In this document: positions 50,399 through 60,302 of the stretch, in pieces
Position numbering within the stretch: position 1 is the first letter of the stretch
Layout: each line of letters opens with the position of its first letter
Assembly: GCA_903918195.1 (NCBI GenBank)
Contig: CAIXDS010000330.1
Span: forward strand, 21,598-85,597
Direction of reading: 5' to 3'
Length of the DNA stretch: 64,000 nt
DNA from: an uncultured Acetobacteraceae bacterium
Lineage (GTDB): Bacteria; Pseudomonadota; Alphaproteobacteria; Acetobacterales; Acetobacteraceae
Position numbers and translations under genes: made by a program
The notes under the pieces: generated by a model
The model's database searches: none
Seen by the model: only the letters and a program-made list of their open reading frames with translations
Told to the model about the DNA's origin: nothing

Positions 50399-51193
50399 GT
50401 GCGCGACCGCCGCATTCTGGCGATCGCCAACCAGAAAGGCGGCGTCGGCAAAACCACGACCGCCATCAACCTCGCAACCGCCCTCACTGCCGCCGGCCAA
50501 TCCGTTCTGCTGATCGACCTCGACCCGCAAGGCAACGCCTCCACCGGCCTCGGGCTCGGCCGCGAAGAACGCGCCAACGGCACCTATTCGCTGCTGTCGC
50601 AGGAAACCACGGCCGCGGAGGTCATCCGCAGCACATCGGTCAAAAACCTCGGCATCGTCCCCGCCGAAACCGATCTCGCCGGCGCCGAAATCGAACTCGT
50701 CAACGAGGAGCGGCGCGAATTCCGCCTTCGCGACGCCCTGCGCACCGGCGACGCCACCATCCGCTACGACTATGTCCTGATCGACTGCCCGCCCAGCCTC
50801 GGCCTGCTCACCCTGAACGCCCTCGTGGCCGCCGACGCCGTCCTCATCCCGTTGCAGTGCGAGTTCTTCGCCCTGGAGGGAATCAGCCAGATCATGCGCA
50901 CCATCGATCTCGTCCGTCGCGGCCTCAACCCCGGTCTGCGCCTGCAGGGAATCGTGCTGACCATGTTCGATCGGCGCAACAACCTGTCCGACCTGGTGGC
51001 CGCCGATGCGCGCGGCTTCTTCGGCGATCAGGTCTACGAAACCGTCATCCCGCGCAACGTCCGCATCTCCGAGGCGCCCAGCCACGGCAAGTCGGTCATC
51101 GTCTACGATGCCCGCTCCCCCGGCGCCCAGGCCTACGTCCAGCTCGCCGACGAGTTTCTCCGCCGCGAACGCCGCCCGGGCCGGGCCGCATGA
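50399..51193 (+). CDS. parA: Chromosome-partitioning ATPase ParA
   Basis: This 264-residue deviant Walker ATPase has KGGVGKTT at residues 13-20 (IANQKGGVGKTTTAINLAT). It also has VLLIDLDPQGNASTGLGLGR, then YDYVLIDCPPSLGLLTLNAL and FDRRNNLSDLVAADARGFFG. The start GTG 50399 gives VRDRRILAIANQ, a usual short N-terminus. An upstream in-frame extension without ATG/GTG/TTG up to the rsmG overlap is possible but less likely. ParA moves ParB-parS complexes by a DNA-bound gradient. It overlaps parB (ATGA). Confidence 0.97.
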   Translation: MRDRRILAIANQKGGVGKTTTAINLATALTAAGQSVLLIDLDPQGNASTGLGLGREERANGTYSLLSQETTAAEVIRSTSVKNLGIVPAETDLAGAEIELVNEERREFRLRDALRTGDATIRYDYVLIDCPPSLGLLTLNALVAADAVLIPLQCEFFALEGISQIMRTIDLVRRGLNPGLRLQGIVLTMFDRRNNLSDLVAADARGFFGDQVYETVIPRNVRISEAPSHGKSVIVYDARSPGAQAYVQLADEFLRRERRPGRAA

Positions 51194-52053
51194 GCCGCAA
51201 GGAGATCGGCCCCCGCCTCGGCCGCGGTCTGGCCGCCCTCCTCGGCGAGCCACCGCCCGCCGCATTCGGCGACTCTGCCGGCCCCAGACCAATCCCGGTG
51301 GAATTCCTCTCCCCCGGCCCCTTCCAGCCCCGCGGCCCAATCGACACCGACTCGCTCGCCGAGTTGATCGAATCGGTGCGCGCCCGCGGCATCCTCCAGC
51401 CCCTGCTCGCGCGTCCCGATCCCGACGCGCCGGACCGCTACCAGATCATCGCCGGCGAGCGCCGCTGGCGCGCCGCCCAGGCCGCCGGCTTGCACGAAGT
51501 GCCGGCCCTGGTACGCGACCTGTCGAACGCCGAGGCCATGGCCGCGGCCCTGGTCGAAAACCTCCAGCGCCAGGACCTGAACGCCATCGAAGAAGCCGAG
51601 GGCTACCGCCGGCTGCTGGAGGAATTTGGCCTGACCCAGGACCAGCTGGGGGAAGCCGTGGGCAAATCCCGCAGCCACGTCGCCAACACCGTCCGCCTCC
51701 TCAACCTGCCCCCCACCGTGCAGATCGAAGTCCGCAAGGGCGCCCTCACCGCCGGCCATGCCCGCGCCCTGCTCGCCCACCCGGACCCAAAAACCGCCGT
51801 GCTGGCCGTCATCGCGCGCGGCCTCAACGTCCGCCAGACCGAAGCGCTGGCCGCCAAGCGGTCCGATTCCTCCCAGGCCGGGCCGCGCGCCGCCAGCAAG
51901 GACCCGGAAACCACCGCCCTGGAAGCCGAACTGTCCGGACGGCTCGGCCTCAAGGTCGATATCGCGTTCGACGGCAAAGCGGGCAGCGTGCGCATTCACT
52001 ATCGCTCGCTTGATCAGCTTGATGGGATTGTTGCTTTGCTGAACCGGAGCTGA
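51190..52053 (+). CDS. parB: Chromosome-partitioning protein ParB
   Basis: This 287-residue CTPase and parS-binding protein has the N-terminal LGRGLAALLGEPP, which is the ParA-contact motif. Then comes the nuclease-like fold with YQIIAGERRWRAAQAAGL (CTP-binding box) and the ALVENLQRQDLNAIEEAEGY region. The helix-turn-helix is GLTQDQLGEAVGKSRSHVAN, and a C-terminal dimer domain (LGLKVDIAFDGKAGSVRIHY) ends it. It starts inside the parA stop. Its own targets are the two parS sites about 1.4 kb upstream. Confidence 0.97.
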   Translation: MSRKEIGPRLGRGLAALLGEPPPAAFGDSAGPRPIPVEFLSPGPFQPRGPIDTDSLAELIESVRARGILQPLLARPDPDAPDRYQIIAGERRWRAAQAAGLHEVPALVRDLSNAEAMAAALVENLQRQDLNAIEEAEGYRRLLEEFGLTQDQLGEAVGKSRSHVANTVRLLNLPPTVQIEVRKGALTAGHARALLAHPDPKTAVLAVIARGLNVRQTEALAAKRSDSSQAGPRAASKDPETTALEAELSGRLGLKVDIAFDGKAGSVRIHYRSLDQLDGIVALLNRS

Positions 52054-52061
52054 CGCAGCGG

Positions 52062-52150
52062 GGGCTCCGCCCCTCGACCCTGGCAGGGCTTTGCCCTGCA
52101 CCCACCGTCGCGCGCAGCGCGCCTTCGGCGCGACGGCCTTAGGCCCTTGG
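52062..52150 (+). repeat. Modular hairpin repeat, copy 5 (between parB and holA)
   Basis: A degenerate copy. A GGGG-CTCCG-CCCC hairpin begins near 52061, followed by GCAGGGC-TTT-GCCCTGC (52083-52099). A larger GTCGCGC/GCGCGAC stem follows, and the end is GGCCCTTGGAACCC like the tail of the other units. It sits between the convergent parB and holA genes and could terminate both. Confidence 0.65.
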
Positions 52151-52159
52151 AACCCGCTC

Positions 52160-53173
52160 TTAGCGCCTTCTGGCGGCGGCGGCTCGCAACGCTACGCCGG
52201 CTAGCGCGTTGCGGGCGATCGTCAGGTCCGGCGCGCCGGTGCGCTTGCAGGCGCGCTCCGCATCCCAGAACCGCTGCGCCGCCCACTCCAGCGCCGGTAA
52301 TGCCCACAAGGTCAGCGCGAGGGAAAAACCCGACTGCCGGCGAACGAACACCGGTGGCCGGGCCGCCCGCGTCGCCTCCGCCGCCGACATGCCGTCCGCC
52401 ATCGCCGCCCGCGCCCGCTGCAACCGTTGCACGTGGCCGAGCCCGGCCCGCGCCACCTGCACCGCCGCCGCCCCCTCCGCCAGCGCCAGCTCCAGCGCAC
52501 GGTCAGCCGCCGCCACCTCGCCTGCCGTCGCCGCGAACAGCGCATCCTCCAGCGACAGCCCCGCCAGGTCGCCGACGCATTCCCGCGCGGCGGCAATGTC
52601 CACCCGCCCGCCAGGACCGACGAACAACGCCAGCTTCTCGATCTCGCTCACCGTCACCGCGCGGTCGGCGCCGAGCTGCCCGGTCAGCCAGGCCAGCGCA
52701 TCCTCGTCCACCCCGACCTGCAGCGACGACAGCACGCCCCGGATGGTCTGCTCCAGCGCGCGCCCTTCGGCCGGATAGCAGCCAATGGAAACCGCGTCGG
52801 CCAGCTTGTCGATCAGGGTGCGAAGCTTGGATTTCGTCTGCAGCCCCGGCCCTTCCAGAACCAGCAGCGCCTCCCCCGGCCCGGCCAGCGCCGCCTGCAC
52901 CGAACCGGTGGCGGCATCGCCCACATCCCGCACCCGCACCACGCGCCGCCCGCCGCTCAGCGACAACGCCGCCATCTCGGCCGGGATCGCGCCGGCGCCG
53001 TCGCGCTCCAGTTCCACCACCCGGAACGGGTCGTCAGCCGCACCCGTCACCGCCCGCACCAGCCGTCCGGCGCGTTCGCGGATCAGGCCCACATCATCGC
53101 CGTAGAGCAGCACCGCGCGGGCGCGGCCGGGATCGCGCAGAAACGCCTCGATGCCGCGCGCCTCAAGCTTCAT
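52160..53173 (-). CDS. holA: DNA polymerase III subunit delta
   Basis: This 337-residue clamp-loader subunit begins MKLEARGIEAFLRDPGRARA. VLLYGDDVGLIRERAGRLV is the domain-I signature, LVLEGPGLQTKSKLRTLID follows, and SSLQVGVDEDALAWLTGQLG matches the HolA family. The C-terminal third is a helical collar domain. Delta opens the beta sliding clamp. The lptE gene follows upstream on the same strand, the usual holA-lptE-leuS order. Confidence 0.93.
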   Translation of the reverse strand: MKLEARGIEAFLRDPGRARAVLLYGDDVGLIRERAGRLVRAVTGAADDPFRVVELERDGAGAIPAEMAALSLSGGRRVVRVRDVGDAATGSVQAALAGPGEALLVLEGPGLQTKSKLRTLIDKLADAVSIGCYPAEGRALEQTIRGVLSSLQVGVDEDALAWLTGQLGADRAVTVSEIEKLALFVGPGGRVDIAAARECVGDLAGLSLEDALFAATAGEVAAADRALELALAEGAAAVQVARAGLGHVQRLQRARAAMADGMSAAEATRAARPPVFVRRQSGFSLALTLWALPALEWAAQRFWDAERACKRTGAPDLTIARNALAGVALRAAAARRR

Positions 53174-53198
53174 GCGCCGCTGTTCTCCCGCGGGGCGG

Positions 53199-53732
53199 CT
53201 AGACCGGGTGCTTGTCGAAAAACGTCGCGAGTTGCGTCGTGATCTGGTTCGCGACCTCATCGGTGACCCGGCGCTGCACCGACTCCGTCTCCATGTCCTG
53301 GGCGAAATACTGCTCATCGAACGTGTTCAGCCCGTCCACCACCCTCGCACTCCCGGTGGTGACCGTGGCCCGGGCCGCGTCGCGTTTCGTCAGCGTCCAC
53401 TTCGCCTGGCCGATGAAGCGAATCCGCGTCACGGTGTTGTCGTGCTGGATCGCAATCCCTTCGGCGCCAAAGCTGAAGGAAACCGCCAGGTCGAAGCGCT
53501 TCGCCGACGGCGCGTCGCCATGGTCGAACCGGGCCTGCAGTGCCTGGCGCAACAACTGGCCGACGCGTTCCGGAATGATCGCCACCGCAATCAGGCCCAG
53601 CCCCTCGCGCGCCGGTCCGGCCGCCGGCCCGTCGCTGGCATACAACGGATGGAATCCGCAGCCCGGCAAGGCCAGCAACACCGGCCATCCGAGCAGGCCT
53701 CGCCGCCCAAGCGCGCGCCGCAAGATTGTCAT
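53199..53732 (-). CDS. lptE: LPS-assembly lipoprotein LptE
   Basis: This 177-residue lipoprotein has a signal sequence with lipobox [17 protein letters not shown] (acylated Cys). The GCGFHPLY stretch is the usual start of mature LptE in alphaproteobacteria. The body has [20 protein letters not shown] and [13 protein letters not shown]. LptE plugs the LptD barrel in the outer membrane during lipopolysaccharide insertion. It starts at ATG 53732, overlapping the leuS stop (ATGA), and lies just upstream of holA. Confidence 0.92.
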   Translation of the reverse strand: MTILRRALGRRGLLGWPVLLALPGCGFHPLYASDGPAAGPAREGLGLIAVAIIPERVGQLLRQALQARFDHGDAPSAKRFDLAVSFSFGAEGIAIQHDNTVTRIRFIGQAKWTLTKRDAARATVTTGSARVVDGLNTFDEQYFAQDMETESVQRRVTDEVANQITTQLATFFDKHPV

Positions 53733-56362
53733 GCCGGCCCAGCCACCACGAAGTTGACGATGCGGTTCGGCACGTAGATGCGCTTGACCACCCGCTTCCC
53801 CTCCAATGCGCGCGCCACGTTCGGATCGGCCTCCGCCGCGGCAAGCACATCCGCTTCCGCCGCACCCGGCGCCACCTCCACCGTCCCGCGCAGCTTGCCC
53901 AGCACCTGCACCGCGATCGTCACCGTCTCCGCCGCCGCCAGCGCCGCGTCCGAGTCCGGCCACGCCAGATCAACCGCCAGCGGGCTGCCCGGCCGCAAGC
54001 GCGCCAGAATTTCCTCGGCCAGATGCGGCATCATCGGCGACACCAGCCGCGCCGCCATTTCCGCCGCCTCCCGGCGCGCCCAGCGCAGATCGTCCGTATC
54101 CGGCGCCTTCTCCGCATCGCCGATCGCGTTGGCCAGTTCGTACACCCGCGCCACCGCCACGTTGAACGCGAAGGACTCGAGCGCTTCCGTCACCGCCGCG
54201 ATCGCGCGGTGGGTGGCCCGCCGCAGCGTGCGGGACGCCGGACTGAACGAATCAGGAACACTGCCCGCCGCTGGCAGCGCGGCGACCGTCTCCGCCAGCC
54301 GGAACAGCCGCTGGGTGAACCGGTACGCGCCCACCACCCCGGATTCCGTCCACTCCATGTCGCGATCCGGCGGATTGTCCGACAGGATGAACCACCGCGC
54401 CGTATCGGCACCGCAGCGATCGATGATCGCGCCTGGGTCCACCGTGTTGCGCCGGGATTTCGACATCGCCTCGACGCGCCCGATGGTCACCGGCTCGCCG
54501 GTCTCGCGGTGCACCGCCGTTTGCTCGCCCCGCTTGTCGATCTCATCAGGGTACAGCCATCGCCCATCCGCGCCCCGGTAGCTTTCGTGCGTCACCATGC
54601 CCTGGGTGAACAGGCCCGCGAACGGCTCGTCCAACCCGACATGGCCGGTCGCCTGCATCGCCCGGGTGAAAAAGCGCGAATACAGCAGGTGCAGGATCGC
54701 GTGCTCGATGCCGCCGATATACTGGTCCACCGGCATCCAGTGATCCGCCGCCGCCCGCGTCACCGGCTCGGCCGCGTGCGGGCTGCAATAGCGGGCGAAA
54801 TACCAGGAACTATCGACGAAGGTGTCGAACGTGTCGGTCTCCCGCCGGGCCGGCCGCCCGCAGGACGGGCAGGCCACATGCTTCCAGGTCGGATGGTGGT
54901 CGAGTGGATTGCCCGGCCGGTCGAACGACACGTCCGCCGGCAGCACCACGGGAAGCTCGGCTTCCGGCACCGCCACCACGCCACACGCCTCGCAATGGAT
55001 CACCGGGATTGGGCAGCCCCAGTAGCGCTGCCGGCTCACGCCCCAGTCGCGCAGCCGCCAGTTTACCACCCCCTCGCCCACGCCCAGCCGCTCAAGCTCG
55101 GCGATGGCGGCCGGCTTCGCCGCCTCGGGCGCGGCCAGCCCGTCCAGGAAGCCGGAATGGACCATCACGCCCGGCCCGTCATACGCCGTCGCGCCGATGG
55201 CGAAACCGGCCGGGTCCTCGCCCGGCGGCAGCACCACCGGCGGCACCTTCAGCCCGTATTTGCGGGCAAAATCCAGGTCGCGCTGGTCGTGGGCCGGGCA
55301 GCCGAAAATCGCCCCGGTGCCATATTCCATCAGCACAAAATTGGCGATCCAGACCGGGAACGTGGCGTCCGGCAGGAACGGATGGCGCACCCGCAGCCCG
55401 GTATCGTAGCCCTTTTTCTCGGTCGCCTCGATGACCGCCTCGCTGGTGCCCATGCGCCGGCATTCGGCGATGAACGCGCCCGCTTGCGCATCCCGCGCCG
55501 CCACCGCGGCGGCGATCGGATGCTCCGGCGCGATCGCCAGGAACGACATGCCGAACAGCGTGTCCGGCCTTGTGGTGTACACCTCGACGCTGTCGATGCC
55601 GTCCGTGGGCGCGGCCAGCGCAAACCGCAGCCTGGCGCCTTCGCTGCGGCCGATCCAGTTCGCCTGCATCACCCGCACCCGCTCGGGCCAGCGGTCCAGC
55701 CCGTCAAGGGCGGCCAGCAGTTCGGGGGCGAACCGGGTGATCTTCAGGAACCACTGCGACAATTGCTTCTTTTCGACCAGCGCGCCCGACCGCCAGCCGC
55801 GCCCGTCGATCACCTGCTCGTTGGCCAGCACGGTGCCGTCCACCGGGTCCCAGTTCACCCAGCTTTCCCGCCGCTCCACCAGCCCCGCCGCCAGCATGTC
55901 GAGGAACAGCTTCTGCTGGTGGCCGTAATAGGCCGGATCGCAGGTGGCGAATTCGCGCGCCCAGTCGAGCGACAGGCCCATGCGTTTCAGCTCGGCCCGC
56001 ATGGCGGCGATGTTATCCCAGGTCCACTGCGCCGGATGGGTGCGACGTTCGCGCGCCGCATTCTCGGCGGGCAGGCCGAACGCGTCCCACCCCATCGGGT
56101 GCAGCACGGCAAACCCGCGTGCCCGTTTGTAGCGCGCCACCACATCGCCCAGCGTGTAGTTGCGCACGTGCCCCATGTGGATCTTCCCGCTCGGGTACGG
56201 GAACATCTCCAGGACATAATATTTCGGCCGGCCGTCTGCCGGCACGTCCTCAACATGGAAGCTGCCGCGGCGTTCCCACTCGGCCTGCCAGCCTGGCTCG
56301 GCGGTGCGGAAATCATAGCGCGGCGCATCGGCGGCGGGAGCAGTCACGGTCACAGTGTTCAT
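53729..56362 (-). CDS. leuS: Leucyl-tRNA synthetase
   Basis: This 877-residue class I synthetase has the HIGH motif as H62-M-G-H65 ([18 protein letters not shown]) and the KMSKS motif as [13 protein letters not shown] near residue 633. The editing domain (CP1) lies between, with [20 protein letters not shown] as its threonine-rich conserved part. A zinc-ribbon pair is seen as [11 protein letters not shown] and [11 protein letters not shown]. The C-terminal anticodon and tail domains are complete. It charges tRNA-Leu. An ORF of over 1000 codons on the + strand overlaps the gene but is a shadow. Confidence 0.97.
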   Translation of the reverse strand: MNTVTVTAPAADAPRYDFRTAEPGWQAEWERRGSFHVEDVPADGRPKYYVLEMFPYPSGKIHMGHVRNYTLGDVVARYKRARGFAVLHPMGWDAFGLPAENAARERRTHPAQWTWDNIAAMRAELKRMGLSLDWAREFATCDPAYYGHQQKLFLDMLAAGLVERRESWVNWDPVDGTVLANEQVIDGRGWRSGALVEKKQLSQWFLKITRFAPELLAALDGLDRWPERVRVMQANWIGRSEGARLRFALAAPTDGIDSVEVYTTRPDTLFGMSFLAIAPEHPIAAAVAARDAQAGAFIAECRRMGTSEAVIEATEKKGYDTGLRVRHPFLPDATFPVWIANFVLMEYGTGAIFGCPAHDQRDLDFARKYGLKVPPVVLPPGEDPAGFAIGATAYDGPGVMVHSGFLDGLAAPEAAKPAAIAELERLGVGEGVVNWRLRDWGVSRQRYWGCPIPVIHCEACGVVAVPEAELPVVLPADVSFDRPGNPLDHHPTWKHVACPSCGRPARRETDTFDTFVDSSWYFARYCSPHAAEPVTRAAADHWMPVDQYIGGIEHAILHLLYSRFFTRAMQATGHVGLDEPFAGLFTQGMVTHESYRGADGRWLYPDEIDKRGEQTAVHRETGEPVTIGRVEAMSKSRRNTVDPGAIIDRCGADTARWFILSDNPPDRDMEWTESGVVGAYRFTQRLFRLAETVAALPAAGSVPDSFSPASRTLRRATHRAIAAVTEALESFAFNVAVARVYELANAIGDAEKAPDTDDLRWARREAAEMAARLVSPMMPHLAEEILARLRPGSPLAVDLAWPDSDAALAAAETVTIAVQVLGKLRGTVEVAPGAAEADVLAAAEADPNVARALEGKRVVKRIYVPNRIVNFVVAGPA

Positions 56363-56479
56363 CGGGCAATCTGTCGGTTTGGCGTGCCGACTGTATCGGT
56401 CAGATCAGCGCCGACGGCAACCGTTGCGGCCCGAACGCGGCCCCCGACCCTGACAGGGCTCCACCTCCGCCCGCCCGAC

Positions 56480-57004
56480 TTAGTTCGAGACGGTTGCCTG
56501 CGAGCGCAACTCGCGCGCACGTGCCAGCACCTTGTTTTCGATTTCGGTGGTGGTGGCCGGCGTCACCGGCGCGTCCACCCATTGGGCACCCTCCTGCACC
56601 TGCCGGAACACGCTCACCCGCAGGCCGTCGGCGCGCAACTGCCGGCCCAGGATATAGGCCGTCGCCTTGAACCGCTCGCCGGGCGATGCCGGCGGCTGAT
56701 ACCAGTCGGTGATGATCACCCCGCCGAACGGGTCCGCCGAGGCCAGCGGCATGAATGACAGCGTATCCAGCGCCGCGCGCCACAGATAGGCGTTCACCCC
56801 GAGCCCCGGTGTGCCGCCGCCGCCCTCGTCGCGCGACGATTTCGTGTTCCCGAGCAACACCATGCCGCCGCCGGTCGCTGCCCCTTGCGGGCCGTTGTAG
56901 CGCGGGTCGTTGTACTCGTTTTGCGCCACCGGGGTCGTGTTGCATCCCGCGACCGCCACGCCAAGCACGAGCAGCACGGGGACGATCTTCAGTGTCGGGG
57001 TCAT
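56480..57004 (-). CDS. DUF3576 family lipoprotein
   Basis: This 174-residue lipoprotein has the signal and lipobox IVPVLLVLGVAVAGCNTTPV. The conserved domain follows: GLGVNAYLWRAALDTLSFMP, then SADPFGGVIITDWYQPPASP and FKATAYILGRQLRADGLRV. The DUF3576 family is found widely in alphaproteobacteria next to leuS-lptE-holA and is probably an outer-membrane lipoprotein, with function unknown. The start at 57004 precedes the hydrophobic signal directly. Confidence 0.9.
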   Translation of the reverse strand: MTPTLKIVPVLLVLGVAVAGCNTTPVAQNEYNDPRYNGPQGAATGGGMVLLGNTKSSRDEGGGGTPGLGVNAYLWRAALDTLSFMPLASADPFGGVIITDWYQPPASPGERFKATAYILGRQLRADGLRVSVFRQVQEGAQWVDAPVTPATTTEIENKVLARARELRSQATVSN

Positions 57005-57116
57005 GCGCAGCCTGTCTGAAGGGGAGGTGGCGGCGAGCAATACAGGACCGCTGGCGTTGCGCCAATACCCGCTCCGACAGCATGCAGTGCAAGCGGGTGA
57101 AGGAAGGTCGGGGCCG

Positions 57117-57155
57117 CTCAAAAAGAAAGGAGGGCGGTGGAAACCACCGCCCTCC
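57117..57155 (-). terminator. Intrinsic terminator after the porin gene
   Basis: A perfect 12-bp stem, GGAGGGCGGTGG (57129-57140) and CCACCGCCCTCC (57144-57155), with a 3-base loop. On the - strand it is followed by TTTCTTTTT. This is the clearest intrinsic terminator in the window and ends the porin transcript 46 bases past the stop codon. Confidence 0.93.
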
Positions 57156-57201
57156 CCGCCCGGACCGCAAAGCCCGGGAAACGCCGAAACCGAAGCTTCG
57201 C

Positions 57202-58677
57202 TTACCAGGCCACCCGGGTGCCGACGATCAGCGACTGCGCCTGGGTGTTGTTGTGCGTCACGTACGGCCCGGAGCTGGTCGAACCCGCCGTGCCGGTCAG
57301 CAGATCCACGCCGGACTGATGCTTGTCGCCGTACAGGTAGCTCACGAAGCCATAGAGCCCGGGCGCGATGGTGAGCGTGCCGCCCGCCGCCAGACCGGAC
57401 TGGTTGAACGTCCGGCCCACACCGTTCGCCACGGTCGAGTTCCAGTAGCCGGAGTTCTGGACGTTGAAGTACGAAACGCCGACGACCGCCGAGCCGAACT
57501 GATAGGACGTGCCGGCGATCCAGGCCAGCGCGTCGCGCCCGCCCTGCGGCTGCGGCGTCCAGCCGGTGTTGAACTGGCCGTAATCGACGTGGCCACCAAC
57601 CGCCAGGCCGCCAAAGGTGACCTGACCGCCCCAGTCGAACACGGCAAGGTTGTTATACAGCGCCTGCTCGGTGGTCGGCAGGGTGCCGTTATACTCAACG
57701 TGGCCCGCATAGATGCCGCCGAGCGTCGTGGCGATGCCCACCGGGCCGGTCGCCGTGCGGAACCGCACCACCGCGTCGAGGATGTTGCGGTTACGCTTGG
57801 TCTCGGCCCCGACGCTGGTCGACTGCGTCGTGTCGCAGCCTGCGCCGCTGGTGCTGGTGTTGGCGTACGGGCAGTTGCCGATGCCCGGGCTCACGTTGCC
57901 GCTGTCCGGCGCGAAGGACACGCCGAAATCGACCAGGTTGGCGAATTTCGGCGACAGGTAGACGATTTTGTTGGGGGTATACAGCGCGCTGACATCCGGG
58001 AACGGATAGGTCGGCTGCGAACCACTGGTGGTCGGGTAGGCGTTATAGACGTTGGAGTTCCAGCCACCGTCGTCGAAGTTTTCGAACGTGCCGGTGATGA
58101 ACAGCGAGGTCGGCTGGTCGGTCGAGCCGACGCGGACGAAGCCGGCCTGGTCGGTGCCGAGATAGATCGTCTCGCGCCGGTAGTACAGCTCGCCGCGGGT
58201 CGGGTTGGCGCCGCCAACCGAGCCGTTCGCGCCGCCGCCCGGGGCCGCGCCGTTATCCGCGCGGATTTCGAGGAACGCGCCGTATTTCAGCCCGTTCGCC
58301 GCCACCGCGTCCACGCTCGGAAACAGCCGCGCATATTCGCCGATGCCGTAGGAGGTGAGCTTGGTGTTCGTCGCCGTCCCGAGGCTCTTCGCGGTGCCGT
58401 TGACATAGCCCGGATTCTGGCCGCTGTCGGCACCGACGCCGGCATAGCCCACCAGCCGCCCGCCCAGACGCACCGTGTAGGTGCCAGGCGACAGCGGCGG
58501 GCCGAAGCCCGGAATGTCGGTGCCCGGCGCGCCGGCGCTGCCGTACACCGGGATCGCCGCCGCCGGCGTGCCTGGAGCGGCCGTGTTCGTCGTGTTCAGA
58601 AGCTGGGCACTGGCGACACTCGCCAGACCCACCGTACCGCTCAGCACGGCCACACTGGCCAGCAGGAGCTTGCGCAT
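57202..58677 (-). CDS. Outer-membrane porin
   Basis: This 491-residue protein has a signal peptide (MRKLLLASVAVLSGTVGLASVASA) and AGGAGGA just upstream as ribosome-binding site. The mature part is rich in alternating hydrophobic strands with aromatic girdles, for example LGGRLVGYAGVGADSGQNPG and YYRRETIYLGTDQAGFVRVG. The end GTRVAW closes with an aromatic residue, the usual signal for BamA. It resembles Acetobacteraceae general porins. A porin with small polar loops probably lets small solutes through. The 219 bases upstream hold its promoter, and the gene ends at a strong terminator. Confidence 0.88.
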   Translation of the reverse strand: MRKLLLASVAVLSGTVGLASVASAQLLNTTNTAAPGTPAAAIPVYGSAGAPGTDIPGFGPPLSPGTYTVRLGGRLVGYAGVGADSGQNPGYVNGTAKSLGTATNTKLTSYGIGEYARLFPSVDAVAANGLKYGAFLEIRADNGAAPGGGANGSVGGANPTRGELYYRRETIYLGTDQAGFVRVGSTDQPTSLFITGTFENFDDGGWNSNVYNAYPTTSGSQPTYPFPDVSALYTPNKIVYLSPKFANLVDFGVSFAPDSGNVSPGIGNCPYANTSTSGAGCDTTQSTSVGAETKRNRNILDAVVRFRTATGPVGIATTLGGIYAGHVEYNGTLPTTEQALYNNLAVFDWGGQVTFGGLAVGGHVDYGQFNTGWTPQPQGGRDALAWIAGTSYQFGSAVVGVSYFNVQNSGYWNSTVANGVGRTFNQSGLAAGGTLTIAPGLYGFVSYLYGDKHQSGVDLLTGTAGSTSSGPYVTHNNTQAQSLIVGTRVAW

Positions 58678-58896
58678 CAAAATCCTCCTCATGTCGCCGG
58701 CGTGCCGGCGGTAATGGCAGGCCCCGCCCCGTTTCACACGACATCCACCGGAAACCGATGGACCCCGCAACGGGAGGGGCAGCCGGACCTCCCAGAGTAT
58801 TGACGACCGTTTCATCCCGCCGCAACCGCAACAACACGCCGCCATGGCATTTCCGAAACAGTGTGTCCTTGGGGACACAAATTGGCCCTGGAACCG

Positions 58897-59487
58897 TCAC
58901 TCCAGGGCACGGATTGCCCCCGCCCCGGCGCAGCCCGGCAACCGGCGCACCGTCCGCCCGTCGATTCCGCCCAAAGCCGCCGCGCCCAATCCGCCGCGCC
59001 GCACCATGAATTCCCAGCGATATGGTCCCAGCGCCGGCGCGCCAGGATGGCTCGCGGTGGCAAACGCGGGCGACAGAAATGCCAGCGCCCCCACCCGCCG
59101 CGCCCGTCGCAAATCTGCCACACTATGTGCCGAGCTGGTCACGGCATGCAGATACCGGGGGGCCGCCGGCGGCCGGCGGCCGCCGCGCAGGTGCAGTCCG
59201 GCGCCCAGTGCCGCCGCCAGCCGCCAGTCCCCGGCCACCGACAGCGCCAGCCCGCGCGCCCGGCACAGCCGCGCCAGCGCCCGCCCCAACACTGCCCGAT
59301 CCGCCACCCCGTCATGCCGCAGCACCACCCCGCCCAGGCCCCGCGGCAGCCGCGCCGCCGCGGCAAGCGGGTCGGGCAGCCGCCGCGCGTCGGTGAACAG
59401 CCACAGCACTCGCCGCCCGGGGAAAATGCCGCGCCGAAGCTGTCGCGACTTGACCGCGCGCGCCCAGGCGACAAGCCTTCCGTCCAT
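58897..59487 (-). CDS. ThiE-like (thiamine monophosphate synthase/TenI fold) protein
   Basis: This 196-residue protein resembles the thiamine phosphate synthase/TenI barrel: LWLFTDARRLPDPLAAAARL, then LALSVAGDWRLAAALGAGLH, then HAVTSSAHSVADLRRARRV and ALGGIDGRTVRRL. The pyrophosphate-binding residues of true ThiE are not obvious, so it may not make thiamine phosphate. In alphaproteobacteria such a gene often sits beside yggS. It starts at ATG 59487, whose bases overlap the yggS ATG on the other strand. A hairpin spans its stop codon (arms 58885-58891 and 58902-58908). Confidence 0.75.
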   Translation of the reverse strand: MDGRLVAWARAVKSRQLRRGIFPGRRVLWLFTDARRLPDPLAAAARLPRGLGGVVLRHDGVADRAVLGRALARLCRARGLALSVAGDWRLAAALGAGLHLRGGRRPPAAPRYLHAVTSSAHSVADLRRARRVGALAFLSPAFATASHPGAPALGPYRWEFMVRRGGLGAAALGGIDGRTVRRLPGCAGAGAIRALE

Positions 59488-60166
59488 GTCCGAACTCTCC
59501 CCGCCCGAGATCGCCGCCAATCTCGCTTGCGTACGCGACCGCATCGCCGCCGCCGCGCGGCAGGCCGGCCGCGAGCCGCAGGATGTCACCCTGGTCGCCG
59601 TATCGAAAACCCATCCCGCCGCTGCGGTGGCCGCCGCACTCGCCGCCGGCCAGCACGTGTTCGGCGAGAACCGGGTGCAGGAAGCCGCCACCAAGTTCGC
59701 CGCCCTCCGCCCCGCTCATCCGGGGCTGCGCCTGCATGTGATCGGCGGCCTGCAGACCAACAAGGTGCGCGAGGCGGTGCGGGTGGCGGATGTGATTGAA
59801 ACCCTCGACCGCCCCCGCCTGGCCGATGCGCTGGAAGACGCCATCCGCAGGGAAGGCCGCACGCCAGACCTGCTGGTTCAGGTGAATGTCGGCGACGAGG
59901 CGCAGAAATCCGGCATCCCCCGCGCCGAAGCCGACGCCTTTATTGCCGCCTGCAAGGCCCGTTTCGGCACCGCCCTGGTCGGGCTGATGTGCATCCCGCC
60001 GCTGGATGCCGACCCCGCCCCGCATTTCGCCTGGCTGGCCGACCGCGCCGCCCGGCACGGGCTGAAGATCGTCTCGATGGGCATGTCCGCCGACTACGAA
60101 ACCGCCATCGCCCACGGTGCCACGCATGTGCGGGTCGGCTCGGCGATCTTTGGCAGCCGGCCCTGA
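59486..60166 (+). CDS. yggS: YggS-family PLP homeostasis protein
   Basis: This 226-residue single-domain TIM-barrel PLP-binding protein is related to alanine racemase N-domains. It has [19 protein letters not shown] with the PLP lysine in SKTHP, then [14 protein letters not shown], then [15 protein letters not shown] (here [10 protein letters not shown] rather than HFIGxLQxNK). It also has [20 protein letters not shown] and [11 protein letters not shown]. It keeps free PLP in balance. The start is ATG 59486. The 3' neighbour kup follows after 136 bases. Confidence 0.93.
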   Translation: MSELSPPEIAANLACVRDRIAAAARQAGREPQDVTLVAVSKTHPAAAVAAALAAGQHVFGENRVQEAATKFAALRPAHPGLRLHVIGGLQTNKVREAVRVADVIETLDRPRLADALEDAIRREGRTPDLLVQVNVGDEAQKSGIPRAEADAFIAACKARFGTALVGLMCIPPLDADPAPHFAWLADRAARHGLKIVSMGMSADYETAIAHGATHVRVGSAIFGSRP

Positions 60167-60302
60167 GCAAGCGCGACCGGCGGCAGAGCCCTTAACCCTA
60201 CCTTTGCTTGCACGCGCTGATGTCACGGCGTATCCGTCCGCGCCGGTCTCCCGGCAGCAGGAGACAACGAATGACCCGAGCCACCGTGCGAAACCCCGCC
60301 CG

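Noticed and set aside
53726..56758. A + strand ORF of about 1010 codons
   Set aside because: It lies antisense to leuS, which has complete motifs; the translation is His/Arg/Gly-rich without domains, typical of shadow frames in GC-rich DNA.
58862..58908. Second terminator downstream of the ThiE-like gene
   Set aside because: Two short hairpins are present (TGTGTCC/GGACACA and GCCCTGG/CCAGGGC), but neither is followed by a T-run on the - strand, so it is not called as a terminator.
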